Shown piece by piece: positions 7,619 to 16,104 of a stretch of 40,625 nucleotides of DNA. Under the pieces are notes generated by a model, which was given only the letters and a program-made list of their open reading frames with translations, searched no databases and was not told the DNA's origin. Origin of the DNA: Chromobacterium vaccinii (lineage in GTDB: Bacteria > Pseudomonadota > Gammaproteobacteria > Burkholderiales > Chromobacteriaceae); the NCBI RefSeq assembly GCF_000971335.1, contig NZ_JZJL01000044.1, positions 1 through 40,625 of the forward strand, read 5' to 3'. The position numbers and the translations under genes were made by a program. Positions within the stretch are counted from its first letter, which is position 1; each line of letters begins with the position of its first letter.

Positions 7619-8932
7619 ATGACTGACACAAGCCGAGAGGCCATCCTCGCCCTGGTGCGTCAATACGCCGAAGCGCGCCTGGCCCAGGCCGAGTTCATCC
7701 CCGGCCAGACCGCGGTGCCGCCGTCCGGCAAGGTGGTCGGCGCCGCCGAGGTGGCGAACATGGTGGACGCCGCGCTGGACGCCTGGCTGACCACCGGCCG
7801 CTTCAACGCATCTTTCGAAACCCGGCTGGGCGAATTCATAGGCCTGCCGCACGTGTTGACCGTCAATTCCGGCTCGTCGGCCAATCTGGTGGCTTTCACT
7901 GCGCTGACCTCGTCTAGGCTTGGCGAGCGCGCGATCAAGCCGGGCGACGAAGTGATCACCGTGGCCGCGGGCTTCCCCACCACGGTCAACCCCATCATCC
8001 AGAACGGCGCGGTGCCGGTGTTCGTCGACGTTCAACTGCCGACCTACAACATCGACGCCGATCTGCTGGAAGCCGCGCTGTCGCCGCGCACCAAGGCCAT
8101 CATGATCGCCCACACGCTGGGCAATCCGTTCGACCTGGACAAGGTGGCCGCCTTCGCCCGCAAGCACGGCCTGTGGCTGGTGGAGGACTGCTGCGACGCG
8201 CTGGGCTCCACTTTCAACGGCCAAAAGGTCGGCACTTTCGGCGACATCGGCACGCTGAGCTTCTACCCGGCCCACCACATCACCATGGGCGAGGGCGGCG
8301 CGGTGTTCACCCGCGATCCGCAGCTGCGGCTGATCATGGAATCGGTGCGCGACTGGGGCCGAGACTGCTACTGCGCGCCGGGCAAGGACAATACCTGCGG
8401 CAAGCGCTTTGGATGGCAATTAGGTCAATTGCCCTGTGGCTATGACCACAAGTACACCTACTCCCACATGGGGTACAACCTGAAGATCAGCGACATGCAG
8501 GCGGCCTGCGGCCTGGCCCAGCTGGATCGGCTGGAGGGCTTCATCGCCGCGCGCAAGCAGAACTTCGCTTATCTGAGCGAGAGGCTGCAAAGCTGCGCCG
8601 AATTCCTGGTGCTGCCGGAGGCGACGCCGGGCTCCGACCCGTCCTGGTTCGGCTTCCCGCTGACGCTGAAGCCGGAGGCCCAGGTCAGCCGCGTCGATCT
8701 GCTGCACTACCTGGATCAGCATCGGATCGGCACCCGCTTGCTGTTCGCCGGCAATCTGACCCGGCAACCTTATATGCAAGGCCGGAACTACCGCTGCGCG
8801 ACGCCGCTGCCGGTGACCGACCGCATCATGAACGACACCTTCTGGATCGGCCTCTATCCGGGCCTGAGCCGGGAAATGCTGGATTTCACCGTCGAGAAGC
8901 TGGAAACCTTCCTCGGCGCCAACTTCGACTAG
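7619..8932 (+). CDS. rfbH: CDP-4-keto-6-deoxyglucose 3-dehydrase (E1)
   Basis: 437 aa, normal length. A PMP and [2Fe-2S] enzyme that removes the C3 hydroxyl of CDP-4-keto-6-deoxyglucose. It has the aminotransferase fold but the usual PLP-binding Lys is replaced by His in [13 protein letters not shown], typical of this enzyme. The cluster ligands appear as CYC, seven residues, then C in [13 protein letters not shown], matching the C-x-C-x7-C spacing of the Yersinia E1. The reaction normally needs a reductase partner (E3, RfbI/AscD), and none is coded in this window. It follows rfbG by 16 bases with an AAAGAGAGCAAG leader. Confidence 0.95.
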   Translation: MTDTSREAILALVRQYAEARLAQAEFIPGQTAVPPSGKVVGAAEVANMVDAALDAWLTTGRFNASFETRLGEFIGLPHVLTVNSGSSANLVAFTALTSSRLGERAIKPGDEVITVAAGFPTTVNPIIQNGAVPVFVDVQLPTYNIDADLLEAALSPRTKAIMIAHTLGNPFDLDKVAAFARKHGLWLVEDCCDALGSTFNGQKVGTFGDIGTLSFYPAHHITMGEGGAVFTRDPQLRLIMESVRDWGRDCYCAPGKDNTCGKRFGWQLGQLPCGYDHKYTYSHMGYNLKISDMQAACGLAQLDRLEGFIAARKQNFAYLSERLQSCAEFLVLPEATPGSDPSWFGFPLTLKPEAQVSRVDLLHYLDQHRIGTRLLFAGNLTRQPYMQGRNYRCATPLPVTDRIMNDTFWIGLYPGLSREMLDFTVEKLETFLGANFD

Positions 8933-8945
8933 GGAGAGGCCCATC

Positions 8946-10433
8946 ATGAGCAAGCCGCTATTCATCTTCGAGATGGCCAACAACCACATGGGCAACGTCG
9001 AGCACGGCGTCGCGCTGATCCGCGCCATCCGCGAGTCCTGCCAGGGCTTCGATTTCGACTTCGGCTTCAAGCTGCAGTATCGCAATCTGGACACCTTCAT
9101 CCACTCCAGCTTCAAGGGCCGCGACGACGTCAAATACGTCAAGCGCTTCGAGGAGACCCGGCTGCAGCCGGAGCAGATGCAGAAGCTGGTGGCCGAGATG
9201 AAGGCCAACGGCTTCAAGGCGATCTGCACCCCGTTCGACGAGGAGTCGGTCGATCTGATCGAAGAACACGGCATCGAGATCATCAAGATCGCCAGCTGCT
9301 CGTTCACCGACTGGCCGCTGTTGGAGCGCATCGCCCGCAGCGACAAGCCGGTGGTGGCGTCTACCGCCGGCGCGCGGCGCGAGGACATCGACAAGGTGGT
9401 CAGCTTCATGCTGCATCGCGGCAAAGACCTGACCATCATGCACTGCGTGGCCGAGTACCCGACGCCGGACGACCATTTGCACCTGTCGCGGATCAAAGCG
9501 CTGCGCCAGCAGTATGCCGGCGTGCGCATCGGCTACTCCACCCACGAAGACCCGGACTTGATGGAGCCCATCATGCTGGCGGTCGCCCAGGGCGCGACGG
9601 TGTTTGAGAAACACGTGGGCCTGCCCACCGACCAGTATGGCATCAACAATTACTCCGCCAATCCGGAACAGGTCCGCCGCTGGCTGGCCGCCGCCGCGCG
9701 CGCGCTGGCGATGCTGGGCGATGGCGAGGACGACGCGGTGTCGGAAACCGAGCAAGCCAGCCTGCGCTCGCTGCGCCGCGGCGTGTTCGCCACCCGCCCG
9801 GTGGCCGCCGGCGAGGCGCTGAGCGCCGACAACGTCACCTTCGCCTTCCCGCCGGTGGAAGGGCAGCTGACCGCCAACGAGTGGTCCAAATATGTCCGCT
9901 ACACCGCCAAGACGCCGATCGCCGCCGACGCGCCCATCATGGCCGCCGATATGGAGCCGGTGAACCTGCGCGACAAGGTGCAGAAGGCGGTGGAGGCGGT
10001 GAAGGCATTGTTCAAGCGCGGCAAGATCGTGGTGCCGGGCCGTTCCGAACTGGAAATCTCCCACCATTACGGCATGGAGCATTTCCACGAATACGGCCTG
10101 ACCATGGTGACCGTGGTCAACCGCGAGTACTGCAAGAAGCTGATCGTGATGCTGCCGGGCCAGACCCATCCGGAGCAGTACCACCACAAGAAGGAAGAAA
10201 CCTTCATCGTGCTGTACGGCGAGATGACCATCTGGCTGGACGACGAGGAGCGCCAGGCGCAGGCCGGCGACGTCATCACCGTGCAGCGCGGCGTGCGCCA
10301 CCGCTTCCATAGCCGCAATGGCGTGGTGTTCGAGGAGATCTCGTCCACCCATTATGTCGACGATTCCTACTATACCGACGAGCGGGTCAGCGCCAACAAG
10401 GACCGCAAGACCCGCCTGACCTACTGGATGTAA
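8946..10433 (+). CDS. Sialate-synthase-like (NeuB) protein fused to a cupin domain
   Basis: 495 aa. Residues about 1-265 form a NeuB-type PEP-dependent condensing barrel, with EMANNHMGN, FKLQYR, CTPFDEESVDLI, KIASCSF, HCVAEYPTP, GYSTHE and EKHVGL; the two last His correspond to the metal ligands of NeuB. About 270-345 is an SAF/antifreeze-like domain (LRRGVFATRPVAAGEALSAD). About 350-495 is a cupin with HPEQYHHKKEETFIVLYGE and GDVITVQRGVRHRF, a complete metal site of the sugar-isomerase type. The plain NeuB product is a nine-carbon acid sugar; the cupin may isomerise or bind the sugar substrate. No NeuA or NeuC is present here. Substrate unknown. It lies 13 bases after rfbH in the same operon. 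Confidence 0.85.
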   Translation: MSKPLFIFEMANNHMGNVEHGVALIRAIRESCQGFDFDFGFKLQYRNLDTFIHSSFKGRDDVKYVKRFEETRLQPEQMQKLVAEMKANGFKAICTPFDEESVDLIEEHGIEIIKIASCSFTDWPLLERIARSDKPVVASTAGARREDIDKVVSFMLHRGKDLTIMHCVAEYPTPDDHLHLSRIKALRQQYAGVRIGYSTHEDPDLMEPIMLAVAQGATVFEKHVGLPTDQYGINNYSANPEQVRRWLAAAARALAMLGDGEDDAVSETEQASLRSLRRGVFATRPVAAGEALSADNVTFAFPPVEGQLTANEWSKYVRYTAKTPIAADAPIMAADMEPVNLRDKVQKAVEAVKALFKRGKIVVPGRSELEISHHYGMEHFHEYGLTMVTVVNREYCKKLIVMLPGQTHPEQYHHKKEETFIVLYGEMTIWLDDEERQAQAGDVITVQRGVRHRFHSRNGVVFEEISSTHYVDDSYYTDERVSANKDRKTRLTYWM

Positions 10434-10435
10434 AC

Positions 10436-12265
10436 ATGGCCGCAAAACTCGTCCGCCTGGCGGACTACGTGATGGATTTCCTGGCCGCGCGCGGCGTGCG
10501 CCACGTGTTCCTGCTGCCTGGCGGCGGCGCGATGCACCTGAACGACGCGCTGGCGCAGCAGCCCGACATCCGCGCGGTGCACTGCCACCATGAGCAGGCC
10601 TGCGGCATCGCCGCCGAGGCCTACGGCCGGCTGGCCGAGCGCACCGGCGTGGCGATGGTGACCACCGGCCCCGGCGCCACCAACATTCTGACGCCGGTGG
10701 CCGGCGCCTGGATCGAATCGCTGCCGCTGTTGGTGATCTCCGGCCAGGTGAAGCGCGCCGACTTGCTGCAAGGCAGCGGCCTGCGCCAGAAGGGCGTGCA
10801 GGAAGTGGACGTGGTGTCCATGGCGCGCCCGGTGACCAAGTACGCGGTCACCGTCACCGATCCGCAAGCCATCCGCCAGCATTTGGAGCAGGCGCTGCAT
10901 CTGGCGCACAGCGGCCGTCCCGGCCCGGTGTGGCTGGACATACCGCTGGACGTGCAGGCCGCGCCCATCGATCCTTCCTGCCTGCCCGGCTGGCAGCCGG
11001 AGGCGGAGGCCGCGCCGGTCAAGCAAGACTATGTCGCGGCCATCGCCGATCTGCTGAAACAGGCCGAGCGGCCGCTGATCCTGGCCGGCCACGGCGTGCG
11101 CATCGCCGGCGGAGCCGACGCGCTGCGCCAGTTGAGCGAGAAGCTGCAAGTGCCGGTGGCCGCCACCTGGAACGCGATGGACCTGGTGCCGTGGGACAGC
11201 CCGCTGTGCGCCGGCCGCCCCGGCGTGGTGGCGCTGCGGCCCGGCAACTTCGCGGTGCAGAACTGCGACCTCTTGATCGCCATCGGCAGCCGTCTCGACA
11301 ACATCCTCACCGCCTACAACCCCAAGGGCTTCGCCCGCGCCGCGCGCAAGGTGGTGGTGGACGTCGACGCCGCAGAGATCGCCAAGCTGGAGATGGAAAT
11401 CGATCTGCCGCTGGCGATGGACGCCAAAGCCTGTCTGGAGGGCTTGCTGGCTGATGGCGAGCGCCTGCCCAAGGCCCGCTGGCAGCCGTGGCTGGACCGC
11501 TGCGCCGACTGGAAGCGCCGCTACCCGGTGCAGGACGGCGCGCCGTTCCCGAAGAGCGGCCAGATCAGCCACTACCATTTTGTCGACGCGCTGTCCGACG
11601 CCGCGCCGGAGAACACGCTGATCTCCACCGGCAGCTCCGGCCTCGCGGTCGAGGTGTTCTACACCGTGTTCCGCAACAAGCCGGGCCAGCGCGTGTTCCT
11701 GACTTCGGGTCTCGGTTCGATGGGCTACGGCCTGCCGGCGGCGATAGGCGCCTGCCTCGGCAACGGTTCCCAGCCGATGATCGCGGTCGAGAGCGACGGC
11801 AGCCTGCAGCTGAACCTGCAGGAGCTGGCCACGCTGAAGGCGCTGCAACTGCCCATCCGCCTGTTCATCATGAACAACAACGGCTACGCCTCCATCCGCA
11901 ACACCCAGCGCAATTATTTCGACAGCCGCTACGTCGGCACCGGGCCGGAAGCCGGCGTGCTGATTCCGGACGCGCTGGCGCTGGCCGAGGCCTACGGCCT
12001 GCCGGCGCTGCGCATAGCCCGCGTCGAGGAGTTGGCGGAAGGGCTGGCCAAGGTGATGGCTCACCCAGGCCCGATACTGTGCGATGTGCGGCTGAACGAG
12101 AACGAAACGCTGCAGCCCAAGGCCGCCGCCTTGCCGCAGCCGGATGGCTCGATGCTGTCGATGCCGCTGGAGGACATGTCGCCGCTGCTGCCGCTGGAGC
12201 AGTTGCGCGCGGAAATGCTGATTCCGCTGTTGCCGGCGTCGGAAGCCGCCAAGCGAGGCGTTTGA
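10436..12265 (+). CDS. Thiamine-diphosphate enzyme, acetolactate-synthase-like (possible sugar acyl-branching enzyme)
   Basis: 609 aa. Three domains of the acetohydroxyacid synthase superfamily: N-terminal Pyr domain with LPGGGAMHLNDAL and HCHHEQACGIAAEAYGR, where the Glu should activate ThDP; a central domain around residues 200-340; and a C-terminal PP domain with ESDGSLQLNLQELATLKALQ and LFIMNNNGYASIRNTQRNYF (diphosphate and Mg binding). It starts two bases after the stop of the NeuB-cupin gene. In Yersinia a related enzyme, YerE, adds a two-carbon unit from pyruvate to C4 of CDP-4-keto-3,6-dideoxyglucose, the product of the three rfb genes. The context makes that role attractive, but the substrate is inference. 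Confidence 0.8.
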   Translation: MAAKLVRLADYVMDFLAARGVRHVFLLPGGGAMHLNDALAQQPDIRAVHCHHEQACGIAAEAYGRLAERTGVAMVTTGPGATNILTPVAGAWIESLPLLVISGQVKRADLLQGSGLRQKGVQEVDVVSMARPVTKYAVTVTDPQAIRQHLEQALHLAHSGRPGPVWLDIPLDVQAAPIDPSCLPGWQPEAEAAPVKQDYVAAIADLLKQAERPLILAGHGVRIAGGADALRQLSEKLQVPVAATWNAMDLVPWDSPLCAGRPGVVALRPGNFAVQNCDLLIAIGSRLDNILTAYNPKGFARAARKVVVDVDAAEIAKLEMEIDLPLAMDAKACLEGLLADGERLPKARWQPWLDRCADWKRRYPVQDGAPFPKSGQISHYHFVDALSDAAPENTLISTGSSGLAVEVFYTVFRNKPGQRVFLTSGLGSMGYGLPAAIGACLGNGSQPMIAVESDGSLQLNLQELATLKALQLPIRLFIMNNNGYASIRNTQRNYFDSRYVGTGPEAGVLIPDALALAEAYGLPALRIARVEELAEGLAKVMAHPGPILCDVRLNENETLQPKAAALPQPDGSMLSMPLEDMSPLLPLEQLRAEMLIPLLPASEAAKRGV

Positions 12266-12268
12266 GCG

Positions 12269-13420
12269 ATGGCCGCCGTCGACCATTGCCGCATCTGCGC
12301 GCAGCCGCTTTTTGCCGAGCCCTTGCTGGTCCAGCATGACATGCCGGCCGCGGCCCAGGGCCTGCCGACCGCCGAACAGCTGTCCGCCGACCGCGGCGTG
12401 GAATTGGCGCTGCGCCAATGCGGTGGCTGCGGCCTGGTCCAACTGGATGCCGAGCCGGTGCCGTACTGGCGCGACGTGATCCGCGCCGCCGGCATCTCGC
12501 CGGAGATGCGCGATTTCCGCCTGAAGCAGTTCGGTGGCTGGCTGAGAGACCACGGCCTGGCGGGGCGCAAGGTGCTGGAAGTCGGCTGCGGCCGCGGCGA
12601 ATACCTGTCCTTGCTGGCCGATGCCGGCGCCGACGCCTATGGCGTCGAGCATCTGCCTGCGTCGGTGGAGGCCTGCCATCAGGCCGGCCTGCGGGTGGAG
12701 CGAGGCTTCGTCGACGGCCCGGACACGCGGCTGGCGGCCGGCCCGTTCGACGGCTTCATGATCCTGAATTTCCTCGAGCACATCCCCGCCGCCCACCTGA
12801 CCCTGCAAGGCATCGCCGCCAATCTGGCCGACGGCGCCGTCGGCATGGTGGAAGTGCCCAACTTCGACATGATCCTCGAGAAGGGCCTGTTCGCCGAGTT
12901 CATCCCGGACCACCTGTTCTACTTCACCGAGCGCACGTTGGTCCGGTTGCTGGAGGCCAACGGCTTCGAAGTGCTGGATTGCAGAGCCGCCTGGCACGAC
13001 TACGTGTTGTCGGCCACGGTCAGAAAGCGCCGCCCGCAGAATCTGTCCGGGCTGATCGCCTGTGAAACGGCGCTGCGCGCGTCGTTCGACGACTTCCTCG
13101 GCCGCTTCGAATCCGGCCGGGTGGCGATCTGGGGCGCGGGTCACCAGTCGTTGGCGCTGATCAGCCTGATGGGCATCGCCGGCCGCATCCGCTATGTGCT
13201 GGATTCCGCGCAGTTCAAGCAGGGCCGCTACACGCCCGCCACCCATCTGCCCATCGTGCCGCCGGAGAGGCTAAACGACGGCGAGGTGGACGCGGTGATC
13301 GTGCTGGCGGCCAGCTATAGTGCGGAAGTGGTGAGGCAGATCCGCGCCCGCCACGGCGCGCGCGTCGCCATCGCCATGCTGGACGGCGACGCGCTGCGAA
13401 CCCTTGCTCCGGAGGCGTAG
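12269..13420 (+). CDS. Sugar C-methyltransferase-like SAM enzyme
   Basis: 383 aa with the three-part layout of TylC3/NovU-type nucleotide-sugar C-methyltransferases. The N-terminal zinc domain has CRIC and CGGCGLVQLD; the Rossmann methyltransferase core has VLEVGCGRGEYLSLLADAG (SAM binding) and FDGFMILNFLEHIP; the C-terminal domain has VAIWGAGHQSLALISLMG. Members add a methyl group to a carbon next to the keto group of an NDP-4-keto sugar. It starts three bases after the ThDP gene stop, so it belongs to the same transcript and probably acts on a CDP-keto-sugar intermediate. Exact position of methylation cannot be told. Confidence 0.85.
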   Translation: MAAVDHCRICAQPLFAEPLLVQHDMPAAAQGLPTAEQLSADRGVELALRQCGGCGLVQLDAEPVPYWRDVIRAAGISPEMRDFRLKQFGGWLRDHGLAGRKVLEVGCGRGEYLSLLADAGADAYGVEHLPASVEACHQAGLRVERGFVDGPDTRLAAGPFDGFMILNFLEHIPAAHLTLQGIAANLADGAVGMVEVPNFDMILEKGLFAEFIPDHLFYFTERTLVRLLEANGFEVLDCRAAWHDYVLSATVRKRRPQNLSGLIACETALRASFDDFLGRFESGRVAIWGAGHQSLALISLMGIAGRIRYVLDSAQFKQGRYTPATHLPIVPPERLNDGEVDAVIVLAASYSAEVVRQIRARHGARVAIAMLDGDALRTLAPEA

Positions 13421-13422
13421 CC

Positions 13423-14049
13423 ATGCCGCATCGATCATCGGTTTCGCCGGAGGCCGTCTTGCAGGCGATCGAAACCCTGCGCGAGGCGGTGGGATCGGCG
13501 CGGGACGGCCTGCCGGAAGAGGTATTCCTGTTCGTCAGCAGCTTGACGCCGATGGTCAACGTCGACCTGCTGATCCGCGACGATCAGGGACGCACGCTGC
13601 TTACCTGGCGGCACGACCGCTTCTACGGACCGGGCTGGCACATTCCCGGCGGGATTATCCGTTTCAAGGAGAGCTCGGCCGAGCGCATCGCCGCGGTGGC
13701 GGCCAAAGAGCTCGGCGTCGAGGCAGCCTTCGACCCGCGTCCGTTGTGCCAGCACGAGATCGTCAATCACAGCCGCGACGTCCGCGGGCATTTCATTTCG
13801 CTGTTGCACGAATGCCGGCTGCGGACGCCGCCGGACGAGGCGAGGCGGTTCGACCCGGCGTCCCCCCGGGATGGAGACTGGGCCTGGCACCGGCGCTGTC
13901 CGGACAATCTGATCCGGGTGCATGAGATTTACCGGGCCTTCATCGATGGCGAGCAGGGGGGCAGTCCGCTCCCCTCGGCTCAAGTTTCGCTCGGGCAGGC
14001 CGAAAATCATATAAGAAATGCTCATACAGAAAACCGGGCGGCACGCTAA
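13423..14049 (+). CDS. Nudix-fold protein with degenerate Nudix box
   Basis: 208 aa. The fold is recognisable from LTPMVNVDLLIRDDQGRTLL and FYGPGWHIPGGIIRFKES, closest in style to GDP-mannose mannosyl hydrolases. The Nudix box G-x5-E-x7-REUxEExGU is altered: Gly77, Glu83, Glu96 and Gly98 are kept, but the R, first E and third E positions are Ala91, Val92 and Lys95. GDP-mannose hydrolases also have an altered box, so activity on a sugar nucleotide is possible but not assured. It starts two bases after the methyltransferase stop. The last 30 residues look unstructured and overlap a strong sigma-28-like promoter for the next gene. Confidence 0.8.
   Translation: MPHRSSVSPEAVLQAIETLREAVGSARDGLPEEVFLFVSSLTPMVNVDLLIRDDQGRTLLTWRHDRFYGPGWHIPGGIIRFKESSAERIAAVAAKELGVEAAFDPRPLCQHEIVNHSRDVRGHFISLLHECRLRTPPDEARRFDPASPRDGDWAWHRRCPDNLIRVHEIYRAFIDGEQGGSPLPSAQVSLGQAENHIRNAHTENRAAR
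13980..14006 (+). promoter_or_regulatory. Candidate sigma-28 (FliA) promoter of the radical SAM sub-operon
   Basis: TCAAGTTT (13980-13987), exactly 11 bases, then GCCGAAAA (13999-14006). This matches the flagellar consensus TAAAGTTT-N11-GCCGATAA at 14 of 16 positions with ideal spacing. It lies inside the 3' end of the Nudix gene and would start a transcript about 130 bases before the radical SAM gene at 14144. Confidence 0.55.
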
Positions 14050-14143
14050 TCTGGCATAGCCTCTCTGATACACTCGAAATACTTGAAAAGCCTTGCCGGC
14101 GCCTGCGCGGATGGCGAGGATGGAAAGATCTGGAGATACCCAC

Positions 14144-15256
14144 ATGAATGCTCCCCTGGAAACCGCGAACTTGGCTTTGAGCCAGGCAGAGCAGACGAAA
14201 CGCAATGATCTCGCGCAGCGCAAGCCGTACATCGCCGCCAAGCTGGCGCGCATCGCTGAAATGGAAGAGCGCGGGGAGATCAGCCCCATCATCCGGCTGG
14301 AGAAGAGCTATCTGTGCAATTTCAAGTGCACGCATTGCTCGGCCGAATACTATATGGACCGCCACCTGAAGAATGTGATCAAGGTGGTGGATACCCGCAG
14401 CAAGATGGAATTCGAGGACATCCGCAATCTGTCGCGCCAGGCGGACGAGCTGGGCCTTGCCCGCTTCGTGATCACCGGCGGCGAGCCGCTGGTGATGAAG
14501 GATCTGGACGATGTCGTCGCCGCCATCGATCCGGACAAGCATTATGTGATCGTCGACAGCAACGGCTGGTTCCTCGATCTGGACCGCGCCAAGCATCTCA
14601 AGTCGATCGGCGTGGAAAAGATCCAGCTGTCGCTGGACAGCTTCGTCGAGAAGGACCATGACAACTTCCGCAACAAGCCCGGCTCGTACAAGCGGGTGAT
14701 CCGCGCGGTGGACGCCTGTCTGGACGCCGGCCTGAACCTGATCCTGTCGACCGTGCTGGTCAAGGGCCGGGCCAAGAGCAAGGAATTCCGCCAGATGTGC
14801 GAATACGCGACCCAGCGCGGTTTCGGCCTGTACGTGTCCTACGCCAAACCGACCGGTTCCTGCACCGAGCACCCGGAATTCGTCATCGACAAGGAAGACG
14901 CCGACATCCTGCGGCAGATGGAGAAGGAGTACAACGTCTTCACTCACATGACGCCTTCCTACGGTTCTCACAAGGGCTGCATCACGGTCAAGGGCATCAT
15001 CACCGTTACCTCGACCATGGAAGTGACGCCGTGCCCGTACATCGATTTCTCCATCGGCAATCTGCGCGAAACGCCGCTGAAGGAAGTGCTGGCGCGCGGC
15101 ATGCGCAACCCGTGGCTGGGGCCGCACCGCCCCGACTGCCTGATCGGCGAAGACCCCAAGTTCATCAAGATCCACACGGAAAAGACCGCGGGCGCCAAGT
15201 TCCTGCCGCTGCCGTGGGGACAGGGCTTCTCCGACGAAGACTCGCTGCACGACTGA
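14144..15256 (+). CDS. Radical SAM protein with SPASM-like C-terminus
   Basis: 370 aa from the ATG at 14144 (GGAG ribosome site); upstream in-frame codons look non-coding. The cluster motif is C58-x3-C62-x2-C65 in YLCNFKCTHCSAEYY, followed by ITGGEPLVMKDL (SAM binding) and DSNGWFLDLDRAKHL. The C-terminal third has Cys residues in HKGCITVKG, EVTPCPYIDFSIGNLRETP and RPDCLIG, the pattern of a SPASM/twitch domain holding a further iron-sulfur cluster. It should reduce SAM to start a radical reaction on an unknown substrate; sugar-nucleotide or peptide modification are both possible. It is the first gene after a 94-base gap and a sigma-28-like promoter. Confidence 0.85.
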   Translation: MNAPLETANLALSQAEQTKRNDLAQRKPYIAAKLARIAEMEERGEISPIIRLEKSYLCNFKCTHCSAEYYMDRHLKNVIKVVDTRSKMEFEDIRNLSRQADELGLARFVITGGEPLVMKDLDDVVAAIDPDKHYVIVDSNGWFLDLDRAKHLKSIGVEKIQLSLDSFVEKDHDNFRNKPGSYKRVIRAVDACLDAGLNLILSTVLVKGRAKSKEFRQMCEYATQRGFGLYVSYAKPTGSCTEHPEFVIDKEDADILRQMEKEYNVFTHMTPSYGSHKGCITVKGIITVTSTMEVTPCPYIDFSIGNLRETPLKEVLARGMRNPWLGPHRPDCLIGEDPKFIKIHTEKTAGAKFLPLPWGQGFSDEDSLHD

Positions 15257-15297
15257 CGCCGGCACGACCCACAGAACCACGGTAAAGGCTTTACCCG

Positions 15298-16095
15298 ATG
15301 AACGCACCAGACATGATCCAAACCGCGCAGCGTTTCGACGCCCACGGCCGCTGCCTGCCGCATGAGGCGACCCAGGCCGCCTGCCATCGCCAGACCCGGC
15401 GTTATTTCCTGCCGGCCCAGCCGGCGCTGGACTACGCCGCCATCCATCAGCGCATCGTCGGCCAGTTGGGCGACGCCGGCTTGGACGCGGCCGAGTTCGA
15501 GCGCCGCGCGCGCGCCATCCTGGCCCGCTTGGCCGCTGACGAGGCCACCCGCGGCATCCTCAACGGCCCGTACATGCCCTTCCTGCTGCCGGCCGCCAGC
15601 CACGACGACATCGGCGCGGCGCTGGAGAGCCGCTATCTGCCGGGGGTGGAGCGGGCGTACGCCCAGGCGCTGCCGGAATACAGCTTCTCCAACCATTACA
15701 AGGCCGGCTTGGCCGGCAAGCTGACCCCGGCCGAAGGCTCGCGCCATCAGAGCTTGATCGACGCGATGGCGAACGGTCCGGTGGTGGGTGTCTACTTCCC
15801 CTGCCTGCTGGAGTATTCGATTCCGGCGGCGATCGAACAGATGGCCAGCCTGCCCGGGGATTTCCTGCTGGCGGGCGGCTACGACACCGCGGCCGCCTTC
15901 ATCGGCTCGCCCGACCTGCTGCTGCGCAAGGATGGCTATCCGCCGCTGTTGTGGCTGGCGGGGCTGGACAGCGAGAAAGAGGGCATCGGCTATCATTTCG
16001 AGGCTTACGGCTACGACCTCACCTTCAACCGCCGCGTTCACCAGAACATGGCGGCCGAGTACTGGGCCGGCGGCCTGGTGGTCCTGGCCGAGTAG
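15298..16095 (+). CDS. Protein of unknown function in sugar island
   Basis: 265 aa; I do not recognise the family. There is no signal peptide or membrane segment, so it is probably cytoplasmic. Visible blocks are RGILNGPYMPFLLP near residues 85-98, ESRYLPGVERAYAQALPEYS, SRHQSLIDAMANGPVVGVYF near 145-170, and LLAGGYDTAAAFIGSPDLLL. The protein reads as a well-packed globular domain with codon use like its neighbours, so it is very likely real. It lies 41 bases after the radical SAM gene and 9 bases before the SDR gene, which points to a role with those two, for example as a partner or further sugar enzyme. Confidence 0.75.
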   Translation: MNAPDMIQTAQRFDAHGRCLPHEATQAACHRQTRRYFLPAQPALDYAAIHQRIVGQLGDAGLDAAEFERRARAILARLAADEATRGILNGPYMPFLLPAASHDDIGAALESRYLPGVERAYAQALPEYSFSNHYKAGLAGKLTPAEGSRHQSLIDAMANGPVVGVYFPCLLEYSIPAAIEQMASLPGDFLLAGGYDTAAAFIGSPDLLLRKDGYPPLLWLAGLDSEKEGIGYHFEAYGYDLTFNRRVHQNMAAEYWAGGLVVLAE

Positions 16096-16104
16096 GCGGG
16101 CCGG

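Noticed and set aside
10421-13246. Minus-strand open frame of 941 codons opposite the ThDP and methyltransferase genes
   Set aside because: It is the antisense shadow of GC-rich genes, His/Gln/Arg-rich with no recognisable domain, while the plus strand codes clear enzymes.
14052-14067. TGGCATA-type sites (also near 5655) as sigma-54 promoters
   Set aside because: The required GG-N10-GC is GG-N10-CT in both; kept only as a shared motif of unknown role.
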